DNA of 49,525 nt. Origin: Deltaproteobacteria bacterium. GTDB lineage: Bacteria > Desulfobacterota > Desulfuromonadia > Geobacterales > Geobacteraceae. The stretch spans positions 1 through 49,525 of the forward strand of contig JAJZUQ010000018.1 in assembly GCA_021848385.1 (NCBI GenBank). Reading direction: 5' to 3'. The translations under genes and the position numbers were made by a program. Shown here one piece after another: positions 41,751 through 49,525 of this stretch (the stretch's first letter is position 1; each line of letters opens with the position of its first letter). Under the pieces are notes generated by a model. The model did no database searches, had not been told where the DNA came from, and was given only the letters and a program-made list of their open reading frames with translations.

Positions 41751-43532
41751 ATGAAACTATCCGATTACGTTATCGATTTTATAGCAAAACAGGGTGTGTC
41801 CCACATCTTCGAGTTCATCGGCGGGGCGATCACCCATCTGCTGGATTCCACCGTAGACCGGGACGACATCCACTGTGTATCGGTGCATCACGAGCAGAGC
41901 GGTGCTTTTGCCGCCGAGGCTTACGCACGCATTAACGGCAGGCTTGGCGTGGCCATGGCGACCAGCGGCCCTGGCGCTCTGAACATGGTGACCGGCATCG
42001 GGAGCTGCTGGTTCGACTCGGTTCCCTGCCTGTTCATCACCGGCCAGGTTAACACCTACGAATACAAGTTCGACCGGCCGGTGCGGCAGATCGGTTTTCA
42101 GGAGACCGACATCGTCAGTGTGGTAAAACCGCTCACCAAGTATGCAGAGATGGTGGTGGATGCGGCGCAGATTCGCTACCAGCTGGAAAAGTCAGTCTAT
42201 CTGGCTCAAAGCGGCCGACCGGGGCCGGTGCTTCTTGACATCCCCATGAACATCCAGCGGGCACAGATCGAGCCGGACCAGCTGCCCTGTTTCCTCGGGA
42301 GCGACGAGCACAAGGCACTGGAGGAGAGCCGGCCAACCTGCGACTCTTCGACCTTGGCGGAGGTGGCGCAACTGATAGTCGCAGCCCGGCGGCCGGTCAT
42401 TCTGGCGGGGGGCGGCGTGCGGACTGCCGGGGCGACGGCGGAACTGCGCCAGTTGGTGGAACTGACCGGGATTCCCGTGGTGCATTCGCTTATGGGGCTC
42501 GACGCCCTTCCAGGAGATCACCCGGCCAGCTTCGGTATGATCGGCTCGTACGGCAACCGTTACAGCAATATGACCCTGGCAAACTGCGATCTGTTGCTGG
42601 TGCTCGGTTCGCGGCTCGATACCCGGCAGACCGGCACCCGTCCCGACACCTTTGCCCGGGCGGCGAAAAAAATCCATGTGGACATTGACCCGGTTGAACT
42701 GAATGCGAAGGTGCAGGTAGATCTGGCAGTGCGTTGCGATGCGCGGGAATTTCTGGCGGGGCTGAACGGGCTTCTCGCAGGCTGCTCCATGCCTGACCTT
42801 TCCCCCTGGTATGAGGTTATAGAGGGATTCCGGGCTAAATATCCCACCCGCGGTGCCGTCTCTGAATTCGCCGCCGTCGATCCGAACCTGTTCCTGGGAA
42901 AACTGGCGGAGCATTGCAGTTGTGGCGATATCATCAGTCTCGACGTCGGCCAGAATCAGATGTGGGCTGCCCAGTCGTTCCGCCTGAAGGATGACCAGCG
43001 TATGCTCATTTCCGGCGGTATGGGGGCCATGGGGTTTGCCCTGCCCTCGGCGCTCGGTGCCGCCAAGGCCGCTCCGGGGCACCGGTCTGTGGTCATTACG
43101 GGAGATGGCGGTCTGCAAGTCAACATCCAGGACCTGGACACCATCGTCAACCATCGACTGCCGGTCAAGATCATCGTGCTCAATAATGGTTGCCTCGGCA
43201 TGGTGCGCCAGTTTCAGGATATGTACTTCGACGGCCGCCAGCAATCCACAGTCATCGGCTATGGCTGTCCCGACCTGGTGCGGATTGCCGAGGCGTACGG
43301 TATCCCGAGCCTTTCCATTGACAGCCTCGACGATGTCGATGCGGTCATGGAAAGTGTTTTGGCTGGCGATGGTCCCGCTCTGCTGGAGGTCAAGCTGGAG
43401 CAGACCACCTGCGTCAATCCCAAGCTAGTGGTCAATCGACCCATCGAGGATATGTCACCGCATCTGGAGCGGGAGGAGCTACAGAAAGAGATGTTGATCG
43501 AGCTGGTGGATGAGGGAGAGGTGCCGAAGTAA
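41751..43532 (+). CDS. ThDP-dependent acetolactate-synthase-like enzyme (YerE-like)
   Basis: A 593-residue thiamine-diphosphate enzyme with the three-domain layout of acetolactate synthase. The cofactor-activating Glu48 is in HCVSVHHEQSGAFAAEAYAR; the central domain has VILAGGGVRTAGA and HSLMGLDALPGDHP; the ThDP motif is ITGDGGLQVNIQDLDTIV with LNNGCLGMVRQF. GAGGAAC precedes the ATG; the frame is open further upstream but only as antisense-like overlap with the SDR. Set directly behind rfbFGH and an SDR, it resembles YerE, which transfers a two-carbon unit from pyruvate to C4 of the CDP-3,6-dideoxy-4-keto sugar. A plain acetolactate synthase is less likely here, as no ilvN-type subunit or ilv gene is near. 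Confidence 0.87.
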   Translation: MKLSDYVIDFIAKQGVSHIFEFIGGAITHLLDSTVDRDDIHCVSVHHEQSGAFAAEAYARINGRLGVAMATSGPGALNMVTGIGSCWFDSVPCLFITGQVNTYEYKFDRPVRQIGFQETDIVSVVKPLTKYAEMVVDAAQIRYQLEKSVYLAQSGRPGPVLLDIPMNIQRAQIEPDQLPCFLGSDEHKALEESRPTCDSSTLAEVAQLIVAARRPVILAGGGVRTAGATAELRQLVELTGIPVVHSLMGLDALPGDHPASFGMIGSYGNRYSNMTLANCDLLLVLGSRLDTRQTGTRPDTFARAAKKIHVDIDPVELNAKVQVDLAVRCDAREFLAGLNGLLAGCSMPDLSPWYEVIEGFRAKYPTRGAVSEFAAVDPNLFLGKLAEHCSCGDIISLDVGQNQMWAAQSFRLKDDQRMLISGGMGAMGFALPSALGAAKAAPGHRSVVITGDGGLQVNIQDLDTIVNHRLPVKIIVLNNGCLGMVRQFQDMYFDGRQQSTVIGYGCPDLVRIAEAYGIPSLSIDSLDDVDAVMESVLAGDGPALLEVKLEQTTCVNPKLVVNRPIEDMSPHLEREELQKEMLIELVDEGEVPK

Positions 43533-43907
43533 GCCTTCTTTCGCTTAAAGCCATTTCTATATTTAGGGCTAGGACGTGAAGAAACAAGAATACGGAGTGC
43601 TAGCGGGATCAGTGCTTCCAGAAATACCAGGTCTCGATGCTTTATCCCCTTGATCCCCCTAATCCCGTTAAATAAGTGGGTTAAGCCAAAGGCAAATTAA
43701 CAGGGATACAGGGGATGAAAGGGATAACGGCAAAAGCAGCAAGCCAAAGCTTTTTTCGGGTTTAAGCCAAAAACCATGGTTTTGAGGTTTTATCCCCTGA
43801 ATCCCATTCATCCCTGTAAAATAATGGGTCAACTGCGGGTGGGCGTTGACCGAAAGAATTCAAGGAAGAGGGGCATATGAAAGTTGTCATACTTTTTGTG
43901 AGGAAAA
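43533..43907. repeat. Repeat-filled gap: partial and complete AGGGATA palindromes
   Basis: 43640-43675 is a right-half fragment (TTTATCCCCTTGATCCCCCT...). 43684-43822 is a complete copy beginning AGCCAAAGGCAAATTAACAG and ending ATTCATCCCTGTAAAATAAT. The rest, 43533-43639 and 43823-43875, shows no gene. A 12-codon ORF (43876-43914) closes the gap. Confidence 0.88.
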
Positions 43908-43914
43908 ATGGCTG
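43876..43914 (+). pseudogene. Twelve-codon ORF resembling the start of rfbF
   Basis: ATGAAAGTTGTCATACT matches the first 17 bases of rfbF (ATGAAGGTTGTCATACT) except one, then runs to TGA as MKVVILFVRKNG. It has GAAGAGGGG upstream and overlaps the wzm start (AATGGCTGA). Either the remnant of a deleted nucleotidyltransferase gene, left when this repeat-flanked region recombined, or a leader peptide coupling translation into wzm. Confidence 0.4.
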
Positions 43915-44729
43915 AAAAACTGATTATAGAGGCGGGTCGCACGGAGCGTCACTATTGGGCGGACATCTGGCGCTACCGAGAGCTTTTCTACTTCCTCTCC
44001 TGGCGCGACATCCTGGTCCGCTACAAGCAGACCGCCATCGGCATAGCTTGGAGCGTGCTGCGGCCGCTTCTGACCATGCTGGTATTCACCATTGTCTTTG
44101 GCAAGCTGGCCAAGCTCCCGTCCGGAGGTGCCCCCTACCCGATCTTGGTCTATGCTGCCATGCTGCCGTGGCAGTTCTTCGCCAACTCCTTGAGCGAGAG
44201 CAGCAATTCGCTCATCACTAATGCCAACATGCTCTCCAAGGTCTATTTCCCGCGTATAGTAGTGCCGGCCAGCGCGGTTATTGTCAGCCTGGTGGATTTC
44301 TTCATCTCGTTCGCCATACTCGTGGTACTGATGATATGGTACCGCTATTTGCCTGACTGGCGCATCGTCACCTTGCCGCTCTTTACCCTGATGGCCTTTT
44401 TCGCCTCATTCGGCGCAGGACTCTGGCTGGCGGCCCTCAACGTCAAATACCGGGACTTCCGCTACATTGTTCCGTTCATCGTCCAGTTCGGTCTCTACAT
44501 CTCTCCCGTTGGCTTCTCCAGCAGCGTAGTACCAGAGAAATGGCGGATGCTCTACTCCTTTAACCCCATGGTCGGCGTTATCGACGGCTTTCGCTGGGCG
44601 ATCCTTGGGGAGAAGAGCGGCATCTACCTCCCCGGTTTCTGGCTCTCCTGCGCCGTTACCCTCCTGGTATGTATTCTCGGCGTTCGCTACTTCCGCACCA
44701 CGGAACGCAAACTGGCGGATATAATATGA
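43908..44729 (+). CDS. wzm: ABC-2 type polysaccharide exporter permease Wzm
   Basis: A 273-residue membrane protein with six helices. RELFYFLSWRDILVRYKQTAIGIAWSVLRPLLTML is the amphipathic entry and first helix of ABC-2 O-antigen permeases; AAMLPWQFFANSLSESSNSLITNANMLSKVYFPR and the C-terminal YSFNPMVGVIDGFRWAIL are typical. It exports undecaprenyl-linked polysaccharide across the inner membrane with Wzt. GAGG is 5 bases before the ATG. It overlaps wzt by ATGA. Confidence 0.95.
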   Translation: MAEKLIIEAGRTERHYWADIWRYRELFYFLSWRDILVRYKQTAIGIAWSVLRPLLTMLVFTIVFGKLAKLPSGGAPYPILVYAAMLPWQFFANSLSESSNSLITNANMLSKVYFPRIVVPASAVIVSLVDFFISFAILVVLMIWYRYLPDWRIVTLPLFTLMAFFASFGAGLWLAALNVKYRDFRYIVPFIVQFGLYISPVGFSSSVVPEKWRMLYSFNPMVGVIDGFRWAILGEKSGIYLPGFWLSCAVTLLVCILGVRYFRTTERKLADII

Positions 44730-46024
44730 GTGATACTGTAATTAAAGTAGAAAATCTCAGCAAGATGTACCTGCTATCGCACCAGCAGCAGGAGCGCTAC
44801 GGCTCGTTTCGTGACCTGCTGGCCAACAAGACGAAGAACCTTTTTCACAGCGGCAGAAAGGTTTTGTCTTCACCTTTCGCCCTTCAACATCCACCGGTCG
44901 AATTGCCTCCCCAGGAAGAATTCTGGGCGCTCAAAGATGTCTCCTTCGAGATCAAACAAGGGGACAGGGTCGGGATCATCGGCCGGAATGGTGCTGGGAA
45001 GTCGACACTTTTGAAGATCCTCAGTCGAATTACGGAACCGACAAGCGGGCGGATCGAGATCAACGGCAGGGTGGCGAGCCTGTTGGAGGTGGGGACCGGA
45101 TTTCACCCCGAACTGACCGGGCGGGAGAACATCTTTCTCAATGGCGCCATCCTCGGCATGGGGCGCAATGAGATCAAGCGCAAGTTCGATGAAATCGTGG
45201 ACTTTGCCGAGGTGGAGCGATTTCTAGACACGCCGGTGAAGCGCTATTCTTCGGGGATGTACGTGCGCCTCGCCTTTGCCGTGGCCGCCCACCTTGAGCC
45301 GGAGATATTGGTGGTTGATGAAGTCTTGGCGGTGGGGGATGCGCAGTTTCAGAAGAAGTGTATAGGAAAGATGGAGGATGTTTCTACCAAAGAAGGCAGG
45401 ACGGTATTTTTTGTGAGTCACAATATGGGGAGTATTCGGCAGTTATGCCATAGTGGTATTTTGCTTGATCATGGGAAAATTGTATGTATAGGGTCAGCTT
45501 CTTCAGTAATATCAGTGTATGAAAAAAGTTGGACTGGTGTCAATAGGGGGGTGTGGATAAACGAAGAGTTAATTACGAAAGGTGTTCGTATCGAGCAAAT
45601 TAAAATATCTGGTATGGATGGCGATAGCAGATCCCATTTTCTTAACAGTGATACAGTTAAAATTACTTTTTGGATTAAGGCGATAGAAGCTACGACAAAT
45701 GTAAAAATCGGATTTGATCTTATAAAAGAAGGTACAATCGCATTCAGAACAGAACAGGTAGATACTCTAAAGAAGAAGGACTTTGTCAAAGATGAAGAGT
45801 GCATTCTGTCGTGTCAAATTCCTCAATGGTTTTTGAACTCGGGGGAATACTATCTCCGCCCGCTGATATCGGTACACTGTGTGGAGTCTTTAACTAGGCA
45901 GGATGCTCCTGTTTTGAGCTTTACAGTCAGCGTGGATCCTCAGAGATCGGAGTTTCATTCTGTCATAAATGATACAAATCATCCGGGAGCTTTATTCCCA
46001 ATGCTGGACTGGAAAGGAGAATAA
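44726..46024 (+). CDS. wzt: ABC exporter ATPase Wzt with C-terminal glycan-binding domain
   Basis: A 432-residue ATPase. Walker A is GRNGAGKST (about residues 88-96), signature YSSGMYVRLAFAVAAH, Walker B ILVVDEVLAVGD, H-loop VFFVSHN. Residues ~270-432 form the beta-sandwich domain (GVRIEQIKISGMDGDSRSHF, KITFWIKAIEATTNVKIGFD, ECILSCQIPQWFLNSGEYYL) that in Wzt proteins binds the glycan terminus. GC content falls sharply from about 45,400 onward, near the end of the ATPase domain, so the glycan-binding half appears to come from another source. The start ATG 44726 overlaps the wzm stop. Confidence 0.95.
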   Translation: MSDTVIKVENLSKMYLLSHQQQERYGSFRDLLANKTKNLFHSGRKVLSSPFALQHPPVELPPQEEFWALKDVSFEIKQGDRVGIIGRNGAGKSTLLKILSRITEPTSGRIEINGRVASLLEVGTGFHPELTGRENIFLNGAILGMGRNEIKRKFDEIVDFAEVERFLDTPVKRYSSGMYVRLAFAVAAHLEPEILVVDEVLAVGDAQFQKKCIGKMEDVSTKEGRTVFFVSHNMGSIRQLCHSGILLDHGKIVCIGSASSVISVYEKSWTGVNRGVWINEELITKGVRIEQIKISGMDGDSRSHFLNSDTVKITFWIKAIEATTNVKIGFDLIKEGTIAFRTEQVDTLKKKDFVKDEECILSCQIPQWFLNSGEYYLRPLISVHCVESLTRQDAPVLSFTVSVDPQRSEFHSVINDTNHPGALFPMLDWKGE

Positions 46025-46026
46025 CT

Positions 46027-46641
46027 ATGGTTCCATGGATTGGAAAAGTTACTAACATAACCCTCGATCGATATTTGCCCTTCGTAAAAAAAGCAATTTC
46101 GTATTTGTACTTACGTATGCACGGAGTTGAAACACGCTATGGCTATGTTACTTTAAATGGGTTTCCCATTATTTATAAATTAAGAAATTCAAGAATAATC
46201 CTTCATAAAGGGATCACTTTGACTTCTAAATCCAAATATAATGTTGCCGGGGTGAATCATCCAGTTATTCTAGCCACTTTGAAGGAAAATGCTATTATTG
46301 AAATCGGTGCCTTTTCTGGTTTGTCAGGTACCTCAATCTGTTCAGTTACAAGAGTGACAGTTGGGGATGGTTGTGGGTTAGGTGCCAACACAAACATATA
46401 TGATACCGATTTTCATCTTATTGATCCAGATTTGAGAAAAATGCAAAAAGATGTAACAGAAGCCAAATCTATTCCTATCAGATTAGGGAAAGATGTTTGG
46501 CTTTCGGCAAATGTAACTGTTTTAAAAGGTGTGAACATAGGTGATGGAGCAGCCGTGTCAGTTGGTTCTGTTGTGAATAAAAATATACCGAGCAGAGAAT
46601 TGCACGGTGGAATTCCTGCTAAGAAGATAAAAGACATCTAA
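46027..46641 (+). CDS. Hexapeptide-repeat (left-handed beta-helix) acyltransferase
   Basis: A 204-residue AT-rich gene. Hexapeptide repeats begin near residue 75 (AIIEIGAFSGLSG, VTVGDGCGLGANTNIYDTDFH) and continue in IRLGKDVWLSANVTVLKGVNIGDGAAVSVGSVV, ending GGIPAKKI as in O-acetyltransferases of the CatB/WbbJ type. His in TDFH is the likely catalytic base. It probably adds an O-acetyl group to the polysaccharide. Two bases after wzt, so in the same operon; GGAGAATAACT precedes the ATG. Confidence 0.88.
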   Translation: MVPWIGKVTNITLDRYLPFVKKAISYLYLRMHGVETRYGYVTLNGFPIIYKLRNSRIILHKGITLTSKSKYNVAGVNHPVILATLKENAIIEIGAFSGLSGTSICSVTRVTVGDGCGLGANTNIYDTDFHLIDPDLRKMQKDVTEAKSIPIRLGKDVWLSANVTVLKGVNIGDGAAVSVGSVVNKNIPSRELHGGIPAKKIKDI

Positions 46642-46701
46642 CTTATGGGCTGGGCGCTCTCCCAAAGCCAAAGTAAACATCATATATGCTGAGGTGCTTG
46701 A

Positions 46702-47739
46702 ATGGATGGAACCAAGGTCATCGTGATCACGTGCGCTAAAGACGAGGCGGGGATGCTCGACCGTTTTCTCACTACCTGCAGCACCTTTGCTGATCACATC
46801 ATCGTCTCCGACGAAAGCACCGGCCTGGATGATTCTCTGCAAATATACAAAAAATATCCGAAGACCATCGTGCATCACAATAATGGCCCCTCCGTAAAGT
46901 TCGATATACGACGCCGATTTGTATTTGAAGAAGCGAGAAAGATTGTCTGTGACAAGAGGATAATCATTGCCATTGACGTTGACGAGGTTATTTCGGCAAA
47001 TATTCTGGAGAGCCCGGAATGGCAGACCGTCCTTGATGCTGAGCCGGGCACTCTGATTCATCTCCAATGGGTCACTCTTTGGAAAACCCCGAGATATTAC
47101 CGGCTGGGTTATGAACCATTGTATAACTTTTACAATCGCAGCATCTGGATTGATGATGGCAAGTCGGAAATACCGGAAGTTGGCATCAATGGGATGCATA
47201 TGGTCTACACTCCGGAGAATGCAAGGACACATATCTATCTGACCGATATTGTCTGCCTACACTACCAGTTCTGTAACTGGCCGCGTATGGAGGCCAAGCA
47301 CCGCTTCTACCGTGCCCACGAAAAGGCTAATATACAAAGACTCTCCGATCTCGGCATCTGGCGTATGTACGGCTATATGAACTCTCGGCGTATTGAGTAT
47401 GCTGCGTCTCCGGACGCATGGTTCAATGGCTGGGAGAAGATGGGAGTGGACATGACCAGTCTAACGACCAGTGATTTTTTTTTCTATGACCTTGATACGC
47501 TGCTTCTGCTGCAGAAGCACGGGCCAGAAACCTTTGTCAATCAGGATATCTGGTCCTGCGACTGGGAAACGATCATCTGTAGGGCAAAGTCACTTGGCAT
47601 TCTGCCCGACGATTTCTGCCTGAAAAGGCCGAAGATGCCGCTTCTGCGCAAACTCTTTATGGTCTATCTCCGTGAAACGATAGATTTTCCTTTTCTGCAG
47701 AAGTTGGAGAGGCACCTGCTTAAGGGGATGAGTTACTGA
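46702..47739 (+). CDS. Glycosyltransferase family 2-like protein
   Basis: A 345-residue protein. The N terminus VIVITCAKDEAGMLDRFLTT and IIVSDESTGLDDS give the nucleotide-binding part of a GT-A fold, and IAIDVDEVIS supplies the DXD-like metal site near residue 94. The C-terminal ~200 residues are rich in Trp, Tyr and His and I do not recognise a domain there. Base composition is nearer the chromosome average than the genes on either side. No membrane helix is evident. Likely a cytoplasmic transferase for the exported polysaccharide. Confidence 0.78.
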   Translation: MDGTKVIVITCAKDEAGMLDRFLTTCSTFADHIIVSDESTGLDDSLQIYKKYPKTIVHHNNGPSVKFDIRRRFVFEEARKIVCDKRIIIAIDVDEVISANILESPEWQTVLDAEPGTLIHLQWVTLWKTPRYYRLGYEPLYNFYNRSIWIDDGKSEIPEVGINGMHMVYTPENARTHIYLTDIVCLHYQFCNWPRMEAKHRFYRAHEKANIQRLSDLGIWRMYGYMNSRRIEYAASPDAWFNGWEKMGVDMTSLTTSDFFFYDLDTLLLLQKHGPETFVNQDIWSCDWETIICRAKSLGILPDDFCLKRPKMPLLRKLFMVYLRETIDFPFLQKLERHLLKGMSY

Positions 47740-47847
47740 TGGACGCTCCAGGTTACTGTTTGCGAAAGCTGGGTGCATCATATATTCCCTAGAAAACGGC
47801 TTTCCTTGCAACGGTCATTTCACTCATGTGTTCGGGTAAGGAGCAAA

Positions 47848-48597
47848 ATGAATATAATATCAATCATAACCATAAATTATAACAATGCCGCTGGGTTGGG
47901 AAAAACCATGCAAAGTGTATTTTCTCAAACCTATGAGCACGTGGAATATATTGTAATCGATGGCGGTTCTACTGACGGCAGTGTTTTAAACATTGGGAAG
48001 CATCGGACGCGAATAGCCTATTCAGTGTCAGAGCCTGATAAAGGCGTGTATGATGCCCAGAACAAAGGTTTGTCAAAGGCTACTGGTGACTATGTCCTTG
48101 TGCTGAATTCCGGTGATGAATTGGCAGATGCAAACGTTGTTGCCGATGTTTTTGCTGCACAGCAACATAGTGATATCGTGTATGGTAACATGATCATCGT
48201 CCATCCGGATGGTAGACGTATAAAAGGTTGTATGCCAGAACAGATTACTCTTGAGCACATGCTCCGCGACACCCTTTGGCACCCGGTTTCGTTTGTGAAA
48301 AGAAGCTTCCTGCATCAGGTGGGTTTATATGATACCTCCTACCAAATTGTAGCCGATTACGAGTGGTTCCTGCGTGCAATCTTTCTGCATCACGCCACAC
48401 TTACATATGTAAACCGTATTATTGCCAACTTTTATCTGGGCGGTCTGAGTTCTGATCCAGTAAATAGAAAGAACCTTGCCAGAGAGCGTCGTCGTGCACA
48501 AATAAGTGTATTGGGGGAAGAAACAGTCAATGATTACGAAAGAAAAAACCCCAATCATTGGTTAAAAAAATTAAAAATAGCTTTAAGAGTTAATTAA
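47848..48597 (+). CDS. Glycosyltransferase family 2
   Basis: A 249-residue GT-A enzyme: ISIITINYNNAAGLGKTMQS, IVIDGGSTDGS, EPDKGVYDAQNKGLSKATGDYVLVLNSGDEL (the DE-type metal site) and VADYEWFLRAIFLH (catalytic ED-like region). This sub-group (WcaA/colanic-acid type) commonly transfers hexoses in O-antigen synthesis. ATG 47848 has AAGGAG 6 bases before; an in-frame ATG at 47773 would add 25 residues without similarity. AT-rich. Confidence 0.9.
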   Translation: MNIISIITINYNNAAGLGKTMQSVFSQTYEHVEYIVIDGGSTDGSVLNIGKHRTRIAYSVSEPDKGVYDAQNKGLSKATGDYVLVLNSGDELADANVVADVFAAQQHSDIVYGNMIIVHPDGRRIKGCMPEQITLEHMLRDTLWHPVSFVKRSFLHQVGLYDTSYQIVADYEWFLRAIFLHHATLTYVNRIIANFYLGGLSSDPVNRKNLARERRRAQISVLGEETVNDYERKNPNHWLKKLKIALRVN

Positions 48598-48605
48598 GGA
48601 TAGTA

Positions 48606-49394
48606 ATGCCAAAGGTCAGTGTAATAATTCCTTGCTACAATGACGGAGCCTATATTGACGAGGCTGTAGCATCAGTATTGAATCAGCCGTTTGAGGATTT
48701 GGAAATAATAATCATTAACGATGGATCTACGGATGAGAAAACCAATAGCCTTCTCAGTACCTATGTGAGACCGAAAACAAGAATAGTACATACAGCAAAT
48801 AATGGCGTGTCAACAGCGAGAAATATCGGAATAGCCGAAGCAACCGGTCAGTATATACTTCCTTTAGATGCTGATGACATTATTGATTGCAAGTATATTG
48901 AAAAAGCAGTTGCATTGTTGGATGCCGATAGAGAACTGGGTATAGTTTACTGTATAGCGAGGTATTTCGGCAAGGTTAACAAACAGTGGAAACTTCCAGA
49001 GTATTCTTTTGAACGCATGCTGTTGGGGAATATTATATTCAGCTCTGCGTTTTTCCGTAAAGAGGATTGGCAGCGAGTCGGTGGGTATAATACGAACATG
49101 AAAAAGGGTTTTGAGGACTGGGACTATTGGTTGTCCATTATAGAGTTGAACAGGAAAGTCCATAGAATAGAAGAAATACTATTTTATTATCGTATAAAAA
49201 ATATTTCACGGTCAATAATGTTGACCAACGAAGACGTTATAGATTTGCATACGCAAATATTTTACAATCATAAAGAATTGTTTGTTAATAATATAAGAGT
49301 ATTGTTTGGAGAAATTTACAACCCTAATTGTATAAAGAACAAATGGTTCCACAAAATAAATCCTATAATAAAATATTTTAAAAATGTGCATTGA
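48606..49394 (+). CDS. Glycosyltransferase family 2
   Basis: A 262-residue GT-A enzyme: VSVIIPCYNDGAYIDEAVAS, IIIINDGSTDE, GVSTARNIGIAEATGQYILPLDADDII (DXD), and KKGFEDWDYWLSIIELN as the catalytic acidic region. Very AT-rich, particularly towards the 3' end, unlike the first 45 kb. AAGGAT lies 6 bases before the ATG, 8 nt after the previous gene, so the last genes form one operon. The remaining 131 bases of the window hold no gene I can support. Confidence 0.9.
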   Translation: MPKVSVIIPCYNDGAYIDEAVASVLNQPFEDLEIIIINDGSTDEKTNSLLSTYVRPKTRIVHTANNGVSTARNIGIAEATGQYILPLDADDIIDCKYIEKAVALLDADRELGIVYCIARYFGKVNKQWKLPEYSFERMLLGNIIFSSAFFRKEDWQRVGGYNTNMKKGFEDWDYWLSIIELNRKVHRIEEILFYYRIKNISRSIMLTNEDVIDLHTQIFYNHKELFVNNIRVLFGEIYNPNCIKNKWFHKINPIIKYFKNVH

Positions 49395-49525
49395 ACCTCA
49401 GCAATTCCCGCTGACGCTGTAACGACCTGATAAAGGGTATGTTTTTAGAAGTCGTTTCTTAATAATTCTTTCATATTGGAGCATTTCAAAGCCGCTTTGG
49501 CAGTGCTGCGGAGTGTCTGCCCACG

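Noticed and set aside
49395..49525. Possible 3' end of a minus-strand gene at the right edge
   Set aside because: Two minus-strand frames run in from the edge for 25-40 codons, but neither shows a recognisable motif; too short to support.

Overview
The window looks like a chromosomal piece of a Geobacteraceae-type bacterium (Desulfuromonadia/Geobacterales). The main reasons are a PpcA-type triheme cytochrome c7 followed by ResB/CcsA haem-attachment genes, two CXXCH-rich periplasmic cytochromes, an NHL-repeat lipoprotein, a tetrahaem OmcE-type nanowire cytochrome and an outer-membrane beta-barrel. This order resembles the omcE region of Geobacter as I recall it. Most of the window is GC-rich. 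The last ~4 kb, starting inside wzt, is clearly AT-richer and looks acquired.

Layout. 1-2566: the 3' part of tex, a convergent zinc-ribbon methyltransferase gene and tRNA-Thr(CGT). 2653-5717: a minus-strand thiamine operon (TPP riboswitch with terminator platform, thiED fusion, thiC). 5933-9623: alr, then selD (itself a selenoprotein, with an in-frame TGA) overlapping a RACo-like ASKHA ATPase gene. 9645-17480: purH, purD and purE interleaved with two genes for large membrane proteins with C-terminal TPRs (TMTC-like, GT-C type). 17783-27917: the electron-transfer block. 28114-33924: three glycosyltransferases, a third TMTC-like protein and an epimerase with a zinc-ribbon insertion. 34038-37355: a repeat-dense region with a four-helix-bundle (S23/IVP) gene, an EPS-type wHTH regulator, a DUF4143 ATPase and a GxxExxY gene. 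37382-43532: rfbF-rfbG-rfbH, an SDR gene and a ThDP-enzyme gene, a set that fits a CDP-linked 3,6-dideoxyhexose, possibly two-carbon-branched like yersiniose. 43908-49394: Wzm/Wzt ABC exporter, an acyltransferase and three glycosyltransferases.

How the genes fit together. The middle block can be read as one electron conduit: haem attachment (ResB/CcsA), periplasmic carriers (PpcA and the multihaem proteins), an outer-membrane barrel and an extracellular OmcE-type filament subunit. The right third builds and exports a surface polysaccharide through an ABC (Wzm/Wzt) route.

The most unusual feature is the density of short repeats. Heptanucleotide tandem arrays of several unrelated sequences (GGGACTN, GTTGAAN, GTAAAAA/GTTAAAA, GCACGCA) occur at about a dozen places. 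They sit at gene ends where they supply stop codons, occur as inverted pairs, flank the four-helix-bundle gene, and appear in frame inside rfbG, rfbH and probably the ASKHA gene. A second class consists of ~130-150 bp imperfect palindromes whose arms are 9-10 bp tandem units. One of these families encloses the GxxExxY gene almost exactly. Function calls rest on motif recognition and remembered family features; no database search was run.
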